From NCBI GenBank assembly GCA_027924585.1, contig BSBM01002098.1, positions 7,415,001 to 7,479,000 on the forward strand: 64,000 nucleotides of DNA, in the 5' to 3' direction. Source of the DNA: Larix kaempferi. Taxonomy: Eukaryota; Streptophyta; Pinopsida; Pinales; Pinaceae. Positions 15,001 to 30,000 of the stretch are shown piece after piece (position 1 is the stretch's first letter; every line of letters begins with the position of its first letter). The notes under the pieces were generated by a model. It worked only from the letters and a program-made list of their open reading frames with translations, ran no database searches and was not told the origin of the DNA. The position numbers were made by a program, and so were the translations under genes.

Positions 15001-18000
15001 TCCTAAAGGATTGTCATTTGTTGCCATGGACACGTTTAGTAACAAGCTATTTATAACCCTGCAGGAGTTGAGAATGCAAACTAACTTATCTCGAGGAGCC
15101 TTGTATGTATTAATTTTCTGCAACTCCTTCTGCGCAAGCAGCCAGGATGTTTCATTTTGAAAGTTTGGTTGTATATCCAAATGCTCTGGTCGGATGAACT
15201 GTTGCACTAAGCTCATCTTCTTTGAAAGTTCCTGGTCATGCTTTGCATCTTCTGGAAGTGATCCAAAAGCATGGCTAAACAATTTAGTCATAAGATATTT
15301 CTCCAAACCCGGATCATTCATGCAGTCCAGGTGCCTCATCAATATCTGCATCTGATACCTTGCCAGCATATCTCAAATCTTTAAATGAGACACAACGAGA
15401 GGCAGCTACAAGTGACATTTCTGTGGGACAACTTCCTCATGCACCCTGTCTTCAAGTGACCACCCATGCAAAAATGGGAGGTAACAGGATGGATAAATTT
15501 CTCCTTGAACATAATAGAATTCCTTGCTAACCATATGCCCCACAAAACCACAAGAGGAACAATCCTGAGGCTTTTCAAATCTCTATTAATGAACCATTTA
15601 AAAAAACAATCATCAATGTTATCTTTTCTTAGACCAAACCTGTTGAGAAAATGGATACAACAAAAGAATGTGTTCTCTGCATTACACCTACACAACACAC
15701 ACTTGCCAGGTCCTGCCTTATTCCTCTTTTGAAGAGCTTCCCATGTTAATACTTAGTTATAAAGAACAAGCCACATAAATAACTTACTCTTTGGAGGGGC
15801 CCTTATCTTCCACCATTGTTGCAACCATGATTTAACTTCTCCAATATTTAGGTCAAGAAGAGATGAATACCCAAGTCTAGTAGTATAAGTATCCCATGCC
15901 TCATTTAAGGCCCAAATTAATTCATCACGATCAATGTTTAGCCTTATATGGGCCTTCCTTAATTTTGTAAGATAAAAGTTCCAGTCCCGAGCCAAATCCA
16001 CCCATGTACCAAGATCATGTGCATTCAGCCACCCTTGGTTTCCTAAGGTAGTTCCATTTGGATTGCTAAACAAGTTTAGAGTGCATATTCATATTATTTG
16101 TAGATGTTGGATAAGCTCATTTGGAAGAAAAATGCGTCTACCACAACCCAATATTGTATCAATCCAATCTCTCACTTGAGACCCATCTCCCACACTCCAA
16201 GCCAATAGTTACCGATGATTGGGAATGCAAGTGACATTGCCTTACACTGATTGGAAACATTTTGGATGCTCTTTCTTCCCTTCTTTATCCAATCCATCAA
16301 TGAGTCTGGAGCTATTTATTTTTCGATGAGTATCCTTTTCCACAAACTATCTTTAGTGATAACATTCCATAAATATTTTGTTGCAAGGGCCTCACCAAAT
16401 AAATGAATGTGCTTCAACCCCCAACTCCCAAGGGCCTTGGGGGTTGCAATCCTTTTCCATTTGACTAAATGAGTCCCCTTATATTCACTGCTCCCTTTCC
16501 ATAAAAAATTAAAGCAATACTTTCTAATTCTTGCCAAAATGCCCCTGGGAATGTGAGCTAGGGCCTTTATCAAAACAAGTCGGCCTCCCCAAGAGAACCA
16601 CCTATTACACTAGAATGATATGCACTTTTCAATCTTAGACAACAGCCAATACCAATCTGCTTTCCCATAGCTATTTGGTTTTAAATTAAACCCCAGGTAT
16701 TGACCCCTCCAAACATGTCCAGGTGATGGTAGGGAAAGCACCTTTCCATTCCCAAGTCCTATGGATCACCCAATCCAACTATATACAAAGAAGACTTACG
16801 TCATTTCTTTCCATACCTATTGCCTTTTTATACAACTACAGGATTTCCTTGAAATACATACATCCCCTTTCAAACCCAAAGAAGAGCACAAGAACATCAT
16901 CAACAAAGGGAAAATGTGTGAGTGCCTCATTCCAACCCACCTTAACTCCTTGTATTTTCCTCATCTCTTGGCTTCACTATGGATCTATTCAAACCTTTTG
17001 CCACCATAAGTAAAAGATATGGGGATAGTGGGTGCCCTTGTGTGAGCCCCTTGGAAGGCTTGAAAAAATAAGAGGCTGGACCATTAATAAGAACAACAAA
17101 TGAAGTACAGATCACACAAACCATAATCCATTTGACCATAGGAAGAGAAACCAATATATATTAGAAGCAGGTGAAGATACAACTAAGAAACTCTATCAGA
17201 TTCATAAGCCTTTGAAAGGTCCAGCGTAATCACTGTTGCAAGTAAATGAGAAGTTTTATGGTATGGAGACCTTCTTGATCAATTCCTATGGTCTCATGTA
17301 TCCGATGTCCTTTCAAGAAACCAAACTATTCAAGAGAGATAAGTACATACAATAGAGCCTTCAACTTAACTACAATAACATTGGAAATAATCTTATATAT
17401 GCAATTACATAAAGAAATAGGTTTAACCCATCAAAAGTCTCTAGATAGTCAATTTTGGGGATAAGTGCAATGAATGTAGCATTGAAGTTTCCAGGCATCT
17501 TCCATGAAATTATCACCTCCTCCACAACCCTAAGCAAATCATCACCCAACATATCAAAGAAATCAATAAAAAACTCCATCGTCCACCCATCAGGGCCTTA
17601 GCTTCGATCTTTCTTAAAAGTATTTGAGGCAAACAATAACTCCTCCATAAATATTCCTTTAAACGTCCTTTCATTGTCCTCCATAAATATTCCTTTAAAC
17701 ATCCTTTAATATAGGGAAATAAGAGACCAATTTGAGGATCTCCTCAATATTTGCTTTGTTAGATTCTTTGAAAATGTCCTCAAAGTGTTGAAAGCTACTA
17801 ACCGTTCTCCCTTCCCTATTGGTCAACTCCTAGATTGCGTTAAAGCTCCTCCTATGATTGGAAAAACTATGAAAAAATTGTGCTCTAGTCCCCCAAATCC
17901 AACCAAGTAGCCCTACTCTTGATCTTCCATTCCCTTTCCCTATCCAACAGTAACTTTGACTTTCTGGCCTCCAACAACTTCATAGAAGCCATGTCCTCCT

Positions 18001-21000
18001 CACCTAGCAGACAACCCTCATTAGCAACTAGCAAGTTCTCCAAGCCCTTTTCAATTTCTTGAATTTTACCATCCCGACTACTATGCCTTTCACTTGCCCA
18101 AACTACCACAGTTTCCTTCACTATTTCCATGGCCCTAATAAATTGTTCACAAGTGGAAACCTCTATGAAGGGTGAAATATCCTCCAATTTTCCCTCACCA
18201 AGGACTAAAAATCCTCCTCAACCACCCATCCTAGATTGAATTTAAAGGGAACCACGGGATTTGGATTATTTTGATCCAATTCCAAACCAATTGGCAAGTG
18301 ATTTGAGTAGTAGCTAGGGCCTATCTAGGATATGTACCTTGACACTTTTTTAAGAAGCACATTATACACCAAGAATCTATCCAACCTCTTGGAAACTCTT
18401 GTTGCCCCTGCTCTATTTTTGCTCCAAGTAGGTTTTATCTAGATATGCTCTATATCTACAAAACCTGCCAAATAAAAAATGTTATGGAATTAATCTGCTA
18501 ATATGTCCAATCTAGCACATGTCCCCCAAATCTCCCTTCTACTCATAGAGAGATTTAAACACCCCCCCACCCACAATAAGATTGAATACAATCAAAGCTA
18601 ACCCCAGTCTCTTACTAAAGACCTCTGTGCATAGACCTGAGTGGACATAAAATGAGCTTATTAGAGTCACATTTTGGTTCCATCTAGTGATCAACCCTCT
18701 CAAAAAACCTTCAAAATCAATAGCAAGAAAGTCTTGTTTCCCTCTAACATGTAAGGGTGATTTGGTCATCGATGCCTCCATCACATCCAGCAGTGCAACA
18801 GATGAGATGAGACCTATGGTTTGTCCATGGATATTTTCCAGAGACACCTTCAGCTTGCTCATTTCACCATGATATGTTTCAGAGATCGATGGGGGCATTC
18901 AGTTGACACCAATGTTATGACATATGCTCTCTAGTTGACTCATGGTAAACACTTTTTATGTGTGGACATGACCATAGGGGGTCGATGGTGTTACTCTATA
19001 ATGAGTCATGTATCCTAGATTGTTGTTTCATAGCTAAGGATGCATTGTGGTGTGGTTATAATTCTTCTTTAGATTAAGTGTATTACCCCGTGAGTCATAT
19101 GTACTCCTAAGGATTTTGGGTAAGTGTGACCCTCATTTCATGTCATGCACAACATTTTACCTAGCCATTTCCATGCCATGTCATTTCACTAGCCATTTCA
19201 CCCATTTCCATTATGTCCCCCTTTCACAATTGACTAATTATATGTTATGTTCCATGGCCTCTGTACTATTCCTATGTATGATGCCTAAGTCAAAATTAAA
19301 AGAGTCAAAGTACTTCAAGGGAAATGGAACTAAATGATAAATGTGAGCAATTCCCCCTTAAAAGCTATGATCCCTATGTCCCGACTTATCAAAGCCAATT
19401 TAAAAGAAAGGGGCCCTGTGCTTAAAATAGAAAAAAAAGGGATCACAAAAAGGCACAAGGAAAGGGTAACTTGAGAAGAAAATTATTCCTTTCCAAGGCA
19501 CACATGTGGAGGACAAATCATTAACCCCTAAATCCCGAAAGCTAAGGGGTAGACCTAGCACTTAGTCACATTCTTATGATGAATTTGTGAACACTTGCCC
19601 CCTAATACCACGTCACACTTCATCACCCTCACCTTACTTAGAAACTTAGGAAATGCACTTAGTCTTAGGGGAGTAACATGAAAATCTAGATAAATTATAG
19701 TCACACCATGGTAATTCTAAGGCTATTGGGATAACTAATTAAGAGTGAGTGAGTTAATTAAAAAAGTGCACTTGACAACCTTTTATGTTAATATTTTGCA
19801 TATTAGAAGGTATTTTTCCTAAGTTATACATTATATTGTCTAACACTTGGTTGATTCTCTATAGTTGACTTGATGTCCCCTTCTAGATGATGTGTCCCCC
19901 TTCTTCACGCACATGTGGGAGGTTTGAGGCACACCTTTCTTCATTATGTCGGCATGTGTGCAGGGCAACACTTTTTCACAGCATATTGATTAGTTGGCAT
20001 GAGATTTCACCACTTGTTGAGGAGTCCGTTGCACACTATTATCACATCTATGTTAGCTAGAGCTACCATACTGCAGACTGTGCGACCGAGGACCGCACAG
20101 TACTTTTTTTTTCCAGATCAGAGATCAGCCGCCTTCAGATGAGGCACTTTTGTTCAGATTGCCCCTAGCAGATATATCAGAGGGGACAGACAGTTGCACA
20201 GTATCACAGACATTGTCACTTACCATCTACCACAGGGTCACCTCTTCATTGCCAGGCTTTGATATAATCCCATTGAGACAATTGCCTAGTCTTGTTTTGA
20301 TCGAGACTATCACACTACATTTGCTGGTTTACTATGATTGCCCGGATTCAGCAGAGGTCCAGTTTAGAGATAGTTTCAGTAGCAGCAGGTATATGGTGCA
20401 GTAGGTATTGCATTTGATGATTATTGCTCATGTTGTAGATTAGACTTCTTTATACTTGTTAGTACACTAACTTTGCATGAGATGATATATCTGGTGATCT
20501 AGCTCTTATATGATGTGATTGGGCCCTTGATGATGTCAGTCCACCCCTCCTGTCAGACTTATGTATATTCACGCTAGGTCATATCCCCTACACTCAGCAT
20601 AGACTTGGTCACTTAGTCCCTCTCGGTAGCTGAATTTAGCTCCACTTTCACTTTCTCCATCCATCCGACTCATCCATGATGCTTGTTCCTGACTTGGATT
20701 CTGATTTGTGATCTCGAGGACCCCTTCCCCACTGATCTCTGAGTTTGCCATGACTCCTCATTTATTGTGCCTTGGCTCTTTAGTGTGTGAGATGCACTTT
20801 TAGACCTGGGATTTGCTCCTGTCGGTTGCCCCCGATGTTGCAATGCAGTTAGGATTGTGTAGCCTCACCGGGTGTTCCCCATTGGTCATTGAAGCATGTA
20901 TTGCTCACCCCCATTACCTTTGCAGTATGAGCACCATGTTTATATCTTTTGAGATATGTATGTGGCCCAAAAAGGGCCTTGATGTAAATAAAGAAATGAA

Positions 21001-24000
21001 GAAGTGTAAATCAAGCCAAAAGGGCTATTATGTTGTAAATGTAAAATCTAGCCAAAAAAGGGCTAAGTATGAAATTCATTATAAAATCCATGCAATGTGT
21101 TTATAAACACACATGGACACAGGTCAGACGTACATGTCAGCATTTGTAGTGGTTATTTCCTCACCTAGTCCTGCGGGGCAAGGAGGTGAGAGGGAGCAAG
21201 GGACAAGCTCAAGATTGTCCCTTAGAGTCCCAAGTTACGGTTAGTCGAACACCCAGTTTGGCGGCTCTAGAAAAGAACCTCACGGAGTCTTCGAGCACGG
21301 ATGTGAGTTGTGAGATACTTGTTAGATGACTAGTGGTGGTTTCCCTACACTATACCCATTTGTGAGGCACCACCCTTCCCCGTGTTCTATCATGGCATAC
21401 TTATCTCAGTGGACCCCGCTTTCCCGAGTTGTCCAAAGGGTCACATGATCGTTATCCTTGTCCTCCTGTTGTCCTCCGCCTTGTTTTCCACATCACCTAA
21501 AGTCAGCAAAGTGGTCAATTCTATAAGATGTGCATAGCATTTTAGTCTTTTAGAGGTGGTGGGCCCACCTCATCTGGGCCTTGTATTATCTCGGGATTTA
21601 ATGTATTTTTGATCATCGTATTGCTTAGTAATGTACTAACTTGTATAATTGAGCCTTGTCACTCCATGTTTGCACACAGGTATTCAACTAGCACTATTGT
21701 TGACCAGATTTGACTTGGTCAAACTGAGTTGACTAGGCCAAAAATGGGCCCGAAAAAATGTTGCGACCGGAATGTCGATTTTGGTCAATTATTATGTACA
21801 GGGGACCCATATGAGCATGCAAGTGTCAAAATTGCAAAAGATTGAAGCACTTGAGAAATTTTTAATTATTATTGGTCAATTTTGACTTGTTTTAATTAAA
21901 AATTTTGGATTTTGGGCAAATAATGCCTAAGTGATGGATCGGGGCCGTTCGAGTGGTCATTCCTCCTATTTTTGGGGTCCACGATCACATTGCAGCAGAC
22001 GGTTCGGCAATCCGGGCACTAAAAGTGGGTCAAAAGCCCAATTTTCAGCTTCAGCCATATAAACCAGCAAAAATTACATGGAACATCAAAATTTGACTAA
22101 GGCAACTATTGCAATTGGCAAAAATCAAAGGTCAGCAAGTGAAAAGGTGATTCCTAAGGTAATTTGGTAATGTTTAACATTGTATTTGTGTATTGTGGGG
22201 CCCTCTATTGCCCAGCTCACCATTGGAGGTCGAATTGCCCATGGGGGGCGTTTTTCTCCACCTAGGGGAATTCGATTTGGTTGGTACTTTGTATATGGGC
22301 CTTGATGTATTATGTTGGGGGGATAAAACATCCCATAGGCACCCCCCAACCACATTATATGTATTGCATGGACCCCACATGGGTCCCCCTCTCTCCACTA
22401 GTGCGCTCTCCTTGGGTAATTCGCACCCCCACTTGGCCTCTCTCTCCACCATTCGATTTGATGGTTGGGGAGTGATCCTAGCCCTTCATTTTTGGGGGGA
22501 AACTTGTTTTGGGAGTGGCCATTCTCTATAAGAGAAGGCACTCACCCCATTGTTCAATCTCTTGGTCATTTTTTGTAACACTTGGAGCTCTAATAGAGAA
22601 AAAAATTGGAGAGTTCTTGAGACTTTGTGCTTGGATGAGCATTGTTGTGATTGATAGCTATTTGTTGATGTATTGCTGAGTTAGTTAGTGCATGTTTCCA
22701 CCATCTAGAGCTGAAACGATTTGCAGGTTGGGAGATCACTTGAGGAAGGGCACAATTTTTGGAGTGGGAGCTCCACACTTGGGTTCTTCTTCAAGAATTT
22801 AACAAGGGAGTTGAATTTACTGTTTGTCTTTCAGTTTCCTAATCATTTATCTTTCATTTTGCTGTGCAAACTTTCTGTTTTGTTTCAGATTTCTGATTTC
22901 CCCATTTCTGTGACAGGTAGCAAGGGTGCACTTGGTCTTTGGCTGGCTCAAACGCTTAGGGAAAACGATGGCAGCTCACCACTTGGATTCGGCAAATAGT
23001 CTTCACCAATATTCAGCCATGCATCATTGTTTCAAGTACTCCTCTCTTGCCTAACTCTCTATTTAGATTTCTGATATGTTTGCTGAGCTGAAAACACATA
23101 TAAAACCAAGAGAAAATTAAAAATTAAAAATCTGACCGTAAAAAAATCTTTTCCTTTTAAACCCGCTTGTTATTTAAGCCTAATAGCCTATATCTTAAGT
23201 TTGAAACATTTCCGACTCCATTTACCCATAGTTTAGGCACTAGTCCACCTGGCAAAAACGCTCCTAGGGGCGTTTTTCTCTTTCAGCCTGTTTGGTTATG
23301 TTTTGGGGTTCTAGGTACTCTTGATTCTTGTTTAAAACATCATTCTACCTTAGGGAAATCAAGTGTCAATAGTTGGAAGTGAGTGAAAATACTAATTTTA
23401 TGCTGCCCTAGGTCCATTTAACTCACTATTTCACCATTTTCTTGGGCAGTTCATTTCAGCACTTTACTTCCTTTTCATTATAACTCCTTGAGTCATTTCA
23501 GCCATATAAATCCATTATATTTATCATAATCTATTGTTGGTCACTTATCACATAGTTGTCATTTCACTGCTTGTGTCCATCAATTTGCTAAGATCGGACT
23601 TAGGAGCCCATCCACATTCATTCCTCGTTTTCATCTTTCATTCTTTTGGGTTTGGGTGTGTTTGTTGTCTCTCAACCGTGATTGGTTGAGCAGGGTCTCC
23701 CCCTTGACTTGGCTTTGCGCCTCGTCTAAAGTGACTGTAGCCTTGTCTAGTGTGACTTCTGTCCCTTGGACAGAGGACCTAACTACTGTTGGTTACACAT
23801 TCATAGCTGTCCATCCTCTACCATCCCTGTTGGGATACTCTTCCACAAACAGCTAGAGATGGTGTGATAACACACACTTCGGCCATGCTTCTTCACACTT
23901 GATGGGGCATTCCACACGTGGCACAAGTTTTGAGGAGTTTTATAGAGGAGCATTCTAGGGTTTTTTACTGTTATTGGACCTTTGACACACTTGGCATCAT

Positions 24001-27000
24001 TATCTATTGGAGCACTCCATCATTTAAGGCATTCTTCATCATGGTTTGACTTGTCTATATGGTACATTGCACCTTTGAGGACCCATTCTTGCCACACGTG
24101 CTACCTTATCTTGGAGCATTCATCACTTTGACTTGGTTTTGATGAGGATGCCCTTATTGTGTGGATTTTTGCACACTTATTCATGGATTTTGATGAGGGC
24201 ACTAGCTTTATTGAGTGTTTGATTAGTCAAACCTTAGGGTTTTGGCCTTGCACTTACTCATTTGACCATATCTATTGGACTACTCCTCTTTCTGTCCACT
24301 TAGCACATCTATTCATGTATTGAGATGAGGTTGTTACATCTATGTAGTGGTTGATTAGTCAAAACCCTTGGGTTTTGGACCTAGCCCTTGTGATTTTGAC
24401 TACATCCTCTAGAGCGCTCCACTTATTGGAGATGAATTTCACTTCATGTATTATTCTTCACTCGTTCTAGTGGTGTGCCTCCTCACATGGTCAAAATAGT
24501 CAAGGTTTTGGTATTTTTACCATGGCATGAGGACACTTTATTATTTTGAATTTTCTTTTGAGGAGTTAGTCTCTCTTCCTAAACAAGATACACTCCTCTC
24601 ATTGTATTGTTTTGCTAGAACTTGGAAAATAAAGCACTCTGACTACTCTTGTGTCTATTTTCTTTTGTGTTAACACACTTGGGAAATATTGTAGAAGTAA
24701 GTTGAAGATATAAGTGTTTAGTGTCTAGGTGTGGATTCCTTCTTCAAGTGGTAAACTACGCATGACAAGGTTGAGGTAATCTCATCCCAATGTTTAGTTT
24801 GTTTTACTTACTAAGTTGCTTTAATTTTAACTATTGATAAATTGCTTCTTGTAGTAGAATTTCTAGGCTTTGCATGTAGGTTTATTTGGGGAATTTCAGC
24901 TTCTTGAGTTCTCCATAAATTTTGAAGACTTGAGTTCTCATATTTGGCTATACAAAACTAGGACAAGGGCTTGAGTCTTCAACCCTCTCCTACTCTTTGA
25001 TCACCAAAATATTCTCTTGCTTCCCTAATGACCTCATGCCCTTTCCTTAAGCAACTAGGCACTAGTCAATGTAAGTTTTAAACCTTAACAGTGAAGTACA
25101 AACTTATATTGATTCTTAAGCATTAACAGAGAATACACAATGGCACACACATAACACTAAGATTTTCACTTGGAAACCCTTAACCGGGAAAAAACCAGCA
25201 AAACTTAGAGCCGCACTGCTCCTTTTCATTATATGTTTATTTAACCATTTACAATACAATATGGTATTCCGCAGCATCTAAAACCCTAATTCGTTTACCC
25301 GAAATTAGGTTACAGCCCTAATCCCTTTTACCGGGATTAGATAGAGTACAATGGGTCGAAATCGCGAAAAAGCAAAAAACAACCCAAAAAAATTTTGCGC
25401 TCCGCGCGGACTCCAGAGGCCTAACGGTCCGAAACGAGATATAACATTCCCAACAGTCAAGAGATATAATAGAGTTTTACTTAAATCTGGAAATTAATCT
25501 TCACTTTAAGTTCACAAATATTTCAAGCAAAGTTCAATGAAATAAGTTAATAACCCATTAAAACCCTCTTCTAGAGAGATGCACTTCACTTCTTACCTTG
25601 ATGTACCATTCATGCTGGTTTTTTATCATAAAATCAATCTTTAGGATAACATTTGGCATGTTTTAACTTGACATAAGTTCTTGAGGTGAAAATATTTATG
25701 GATTTGATTTTTTTTACCCTCTTTGAGATCATTTCTTTACATTTGCATTGGGTTAAATAGCTAACTATTTTCTGAGTTGTTTAAGCTTCGAGTTGCATCA
25801 ATTCACAACACTCTTTTAATAGTTCTACATAAATTTCAGATCTGGTTTATCTTTCAATGCTTCATGGCATGAATTCACAATGTACACACTTAATTAAAGG
25901 CCTAAATAGATCTGGAATTTGTCTTATCTATCAACTAATCCAAGCACATTTTCTGTTATGTTGATGGTTTTATACAAGTAACCAACTCCATTTGAAATCA
26001 TTTGCACATGGTTACTTGTCACTTTTTTCTAGCTTCCTTGCACTAAACTTTATCAATTCAAGTTGCTGAAATTTTCTCATTGTTATTAACCACATTGTCA
26101 TAGCTCCATTACTAAGGTTAATTAACAATTTTATTTTGTTGTAAGTTAATTTTGAATATGGTGTAACTCTATTCTATTGGTAATCCGAACAATAGAATTA
26201 GAGTTGTGGTTTATTGAGTTACATTCTTTTATGCTATTTTTCATATTTACTTGCAAGTTGCAAACTATCTTGATACTTTAAATCCTTGCACTCATTGCTT
26301 ACACAATTTCATAATTGGTTTAAAGTTTTCATTTCAATCGCTGGTTATTCACCACTTGTTATAATAACAATCTTATCTAGATCATCAATGTTTAGTGGGA
26401 TATGTTTCAATGGTTATGTTTAACTTCTCAATTTTGATCTAGTATTTTGCAACAAGTTCATCATTTTTCATTTGGCAAAGCACTTAAAGGTTTTGGGTTG
26501 CTCATTTTAGTTGCTTTATTTCAATTGCAAGCAACTTAATGAATTCATAGATTTTGTTTTGAGTTTTTTCTTTCATCACTTTAGACTTCAACTCACATAT
26601 CTTCCATAATTTATCCTTAACCCTAAGTCACTTGCCATACCTCTTGACACTTAGTTGCTATAGGGAATCCCCAATCATGACTTCTCAAGTCACTAAAGTG
26701 AAGGGAAGTAATAGTAGGTGACGATAACATTACTTCCATAGTTGCACTTGGCTAGAACCTTTTAAGTCCTTGCATTTAGGGTACTAGTCTTTGTGGAAAC
26801 AAGTCCCAACCAGACAAAGACTTCTTTAAATCTGAAATAAGATGACCTCCCTTCCCCATTATTTCTTGAATCAACACTATATCAGGTCTGTCCAAATCCA
26901 TCATATGTTTGAGGGCAGATTTTTTAGCTTGGCCCCCCAGCCCTCTTATGTTTAAAGGGAGAACTTTAATTGGGAAACAGTGGAGAGGATTAAGCCTGCT

Positions 27001-30000
27001 CTAAGGGGCCCTGTTATTAGTCTTTGTTTTCCTTGATTCACTTCCATGATAGCTTTTTCTTGCGCTAGTTTCAGAGTGGACTTCCTCCCCACTTGAAAGG
27101 ATCCTAAATCTCTTTGAGAGTCCTTCCCTAATCCCCCCAAGTCTAAGAGATCTTGAGGGATAGTGCCCCTTCTGGGATGAAGGAGATAATGTCCACCTCC
27201 CCTCGAATGGGAAATAGGGGAAGCTAGATTAACTCCTTTGTGGCAGGGCAATACATCACTACTAGACGGAGCAAAGTCACAGGACAAGGGAGTAGAAGAA
27301 TCCCCTCTCTTCACACCCTCAGGATTACACATTGCAACTGAGGAGGGTTTAAACCAACCCCTAGACCAATTCTTCTTTCCAAAGTCTACAATATGGGTGC
27401 CCATCTCTTCTATCTTGTGAACATTTAAAACACCCACAAGAACTTTAGGAGGAAATGTATTTGACTTACCTGAAAGTGTAGTGCCCTCCAAGCTTGCATT
27501 CAGTAAGCAATCCATCGTTTTGGTCAAGGAGGAAGTATGCTAATCGATCCCATAATCTTGCATGAGCCCTTAACCTAGACAAGCCACAAGGTGCAACCCA
27601 ATAGTTAGTGGTATTGATAAATCACCAACCCTCAAATTGACCTCCTCCTTTACACCATTTACCATCCTTTCTCCCTCGAGGCCTAAATACTACTAGCCAC
27701 CTTAGAACAACTCTCATAATCAACCTTCCTTTGTGTAGACTCCATTGATTTTTCCTTTTGATAACTAAGGTCCCTTGAAACTTCCTTCCTCTAGACCTTC
27801 TTAGAAAAAGGTTTTGTCACAATCCTTAAAAACAGGACCATATAAATGACATCTTGAGCACCAAAAAGGAATGTTTACATAGTCCAAAACTTGAGTATAC
27901 CTATGACCTTTCAGAACTAGATCCATTGTCTCAAATAACCCACTACTAACATCAATCTCCACTAACAGTCTTGCAACAAAACAAAAAGTACTTGATTTGA
28001 AACTATTGTCGACTAAAATTGTCTTCCCTAGTAGATCCCCAATGGCTCTAATCACCAGCTCAGTACACAGCTCCATCGACAGACTTAGCAACTTCACCTA
28101 TACAAGTGTCTTTGCCATAAATTCTTCCTTTGCATCAAATAGCGGGTGCCATGGTTTCATGGATGAAAAGGAACTATCCATAAACCATGCTCCCTTAAAA
28201 AACGACACAACTTCTTCCTCAATTCTAGATAGAAACCGCAGCTAGCCATGAGCTAGCAGGTGAAAAGATGGAGAATATCTAAGGAGCAACATCCAGGTTT
28301 GTTGTATTCAATGGTTTAATTGCTCCATTGACATCCTCCTCCCAAGAAATTTCCCAACCAAAGTTCGTTTGTTAAGATCGAGAATTTGCTCCACCTCAAG
28401 ATCTTCTCCCACCAACAAAGCCTCCCCACCGTCGCGGCTCTTTACCACCCTATACCTCTTTTTACTCTTAACCTCCACGTTCTTAACTAGATCTACACCT
28501 TGTAAGTTTTCTAGGTCGATTTGACCATGAACAAATCCAACACCCCCCACACCTGCAACATAACCTTCATCTCCTTCACCTTCTCCAATTGTTGTTTGAA
28601 AGGAGGGAATGACCTTGGAAGGCTCGAGATCGATAATAGTTTTTAGATTAGGGTTAGAAACAGTCTTAACTGTCACCATAGCTAACAGTGATGCAGCCTC
28701 CACTGTGTGTGATGGAGAACCCACCGAGGTACAAAAGTGATCCTGACAGGTGCCCTACCCGAATCCATCCCACACATTGTCCAAAGTACCTGCAAACAAA
28801 CCTCCTTCATATCCACTTTCCAGAGTTTGAAACTCATAAATTCTCAAACCCCCTCTGCCCCCCAAGGAATTTGGGAGCTTTTACAATTGGAACGTTATAC
28901 TTGGATAGGTCACAAATATTTGATCATCGGATAGAGATCCTCTAAGTAGTGTACTAGTTGAAGTTCTTCACCCATCTTCAGATTTGAATACAAACCCTTC
29001 TCAATTTCACAACCCTAATCCATTCCATTCCCCTAGGAGATTGCCATATCTACATCAATATATATATATATAGTATTTGTTTTATATTGCATTTCCCTTG
29101 ACCTACCCATTTTGGGGGGTTAGTTTCTAGGCGTTCTCATTTTGGAAACTAGTACACATTTCCACATTTCGTGCAACTTGGGTGAAAACCATTATTCACC
29201 CTCATGGATGGATCATTCTTACTCTCCCCCATTCCAATTGGGAACATTTCTCTCCCATGAGCATTCTCCATTCTCCCATTCAAATGTTCTTCATGTCCTT
29301 GTGCATGGAGGAACTTCTGCGAGACGGTGGTTGTTATGCCTACAATTAGTGAGAGAACCCAATGGAATTATGGCTGGTAAGAACCTATGAAACGGGTATT
29401 TGTTGTTGACACTTTGAAGAGGAATGGGATGGTTTTGAGGAAACCCCGTGGCCAGAATATCCACAATAGCTGAAGCAAACACCATTAAAACATTTAACTC
29501 TATTAGTGCTGCTCACAGATAGTTTGAGCCAAGTGTTCTCCTCCAAGTCGTTTGAAGTAGGAAACCAACAGCCCTGGACTCCTGCTTGCATTGGAAGGGA
29601 AGAAGATATTGTGGAGTAGACAAAGGGAAATATTCCTTGTGTTGTGAAGGAGAAGGGAGTGCTATGATGGATTGATGGTTGAATGAGGGTCTAGAGTGCT
29701 TGGTAGTGAGCAGATTGGCTTTGAGATGAGAGCGGGTTGGCTATGTGAGATTAGAGCCCCATAGGAGCTTCCTTCATTTTGATGGTATCATGAGCTTGGG
29801 GGTGGAATCAATAGCTGATTCCTACAGTTGGATGGTGGTGGGATGGTGAAATACTCCTCAACAACTGGTTTTGTGGATCTGCACTTTATTACAAGTAAGT
29901 ACTCATATGTGTCTTTCTGTGGAATGTTTATATTTGTATCTATTGTATGATCCCATTAATTTAATTGGGTAATGAATGAATTTGGCATATGCATGTTTAT

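Noticed and set aside
16723-17013. Two overlapping plus-strand frames.
   Set aside because: They lie opposite the LINE reverse transcriptase, including its FVDD motif, and are antisense shadows.
22125-22531. Overlapping open frames on both strands.
   Set aside because: Simultaneous openness on both strands in a G/C-rich patch with no family match; probably composition or LTR sequence.
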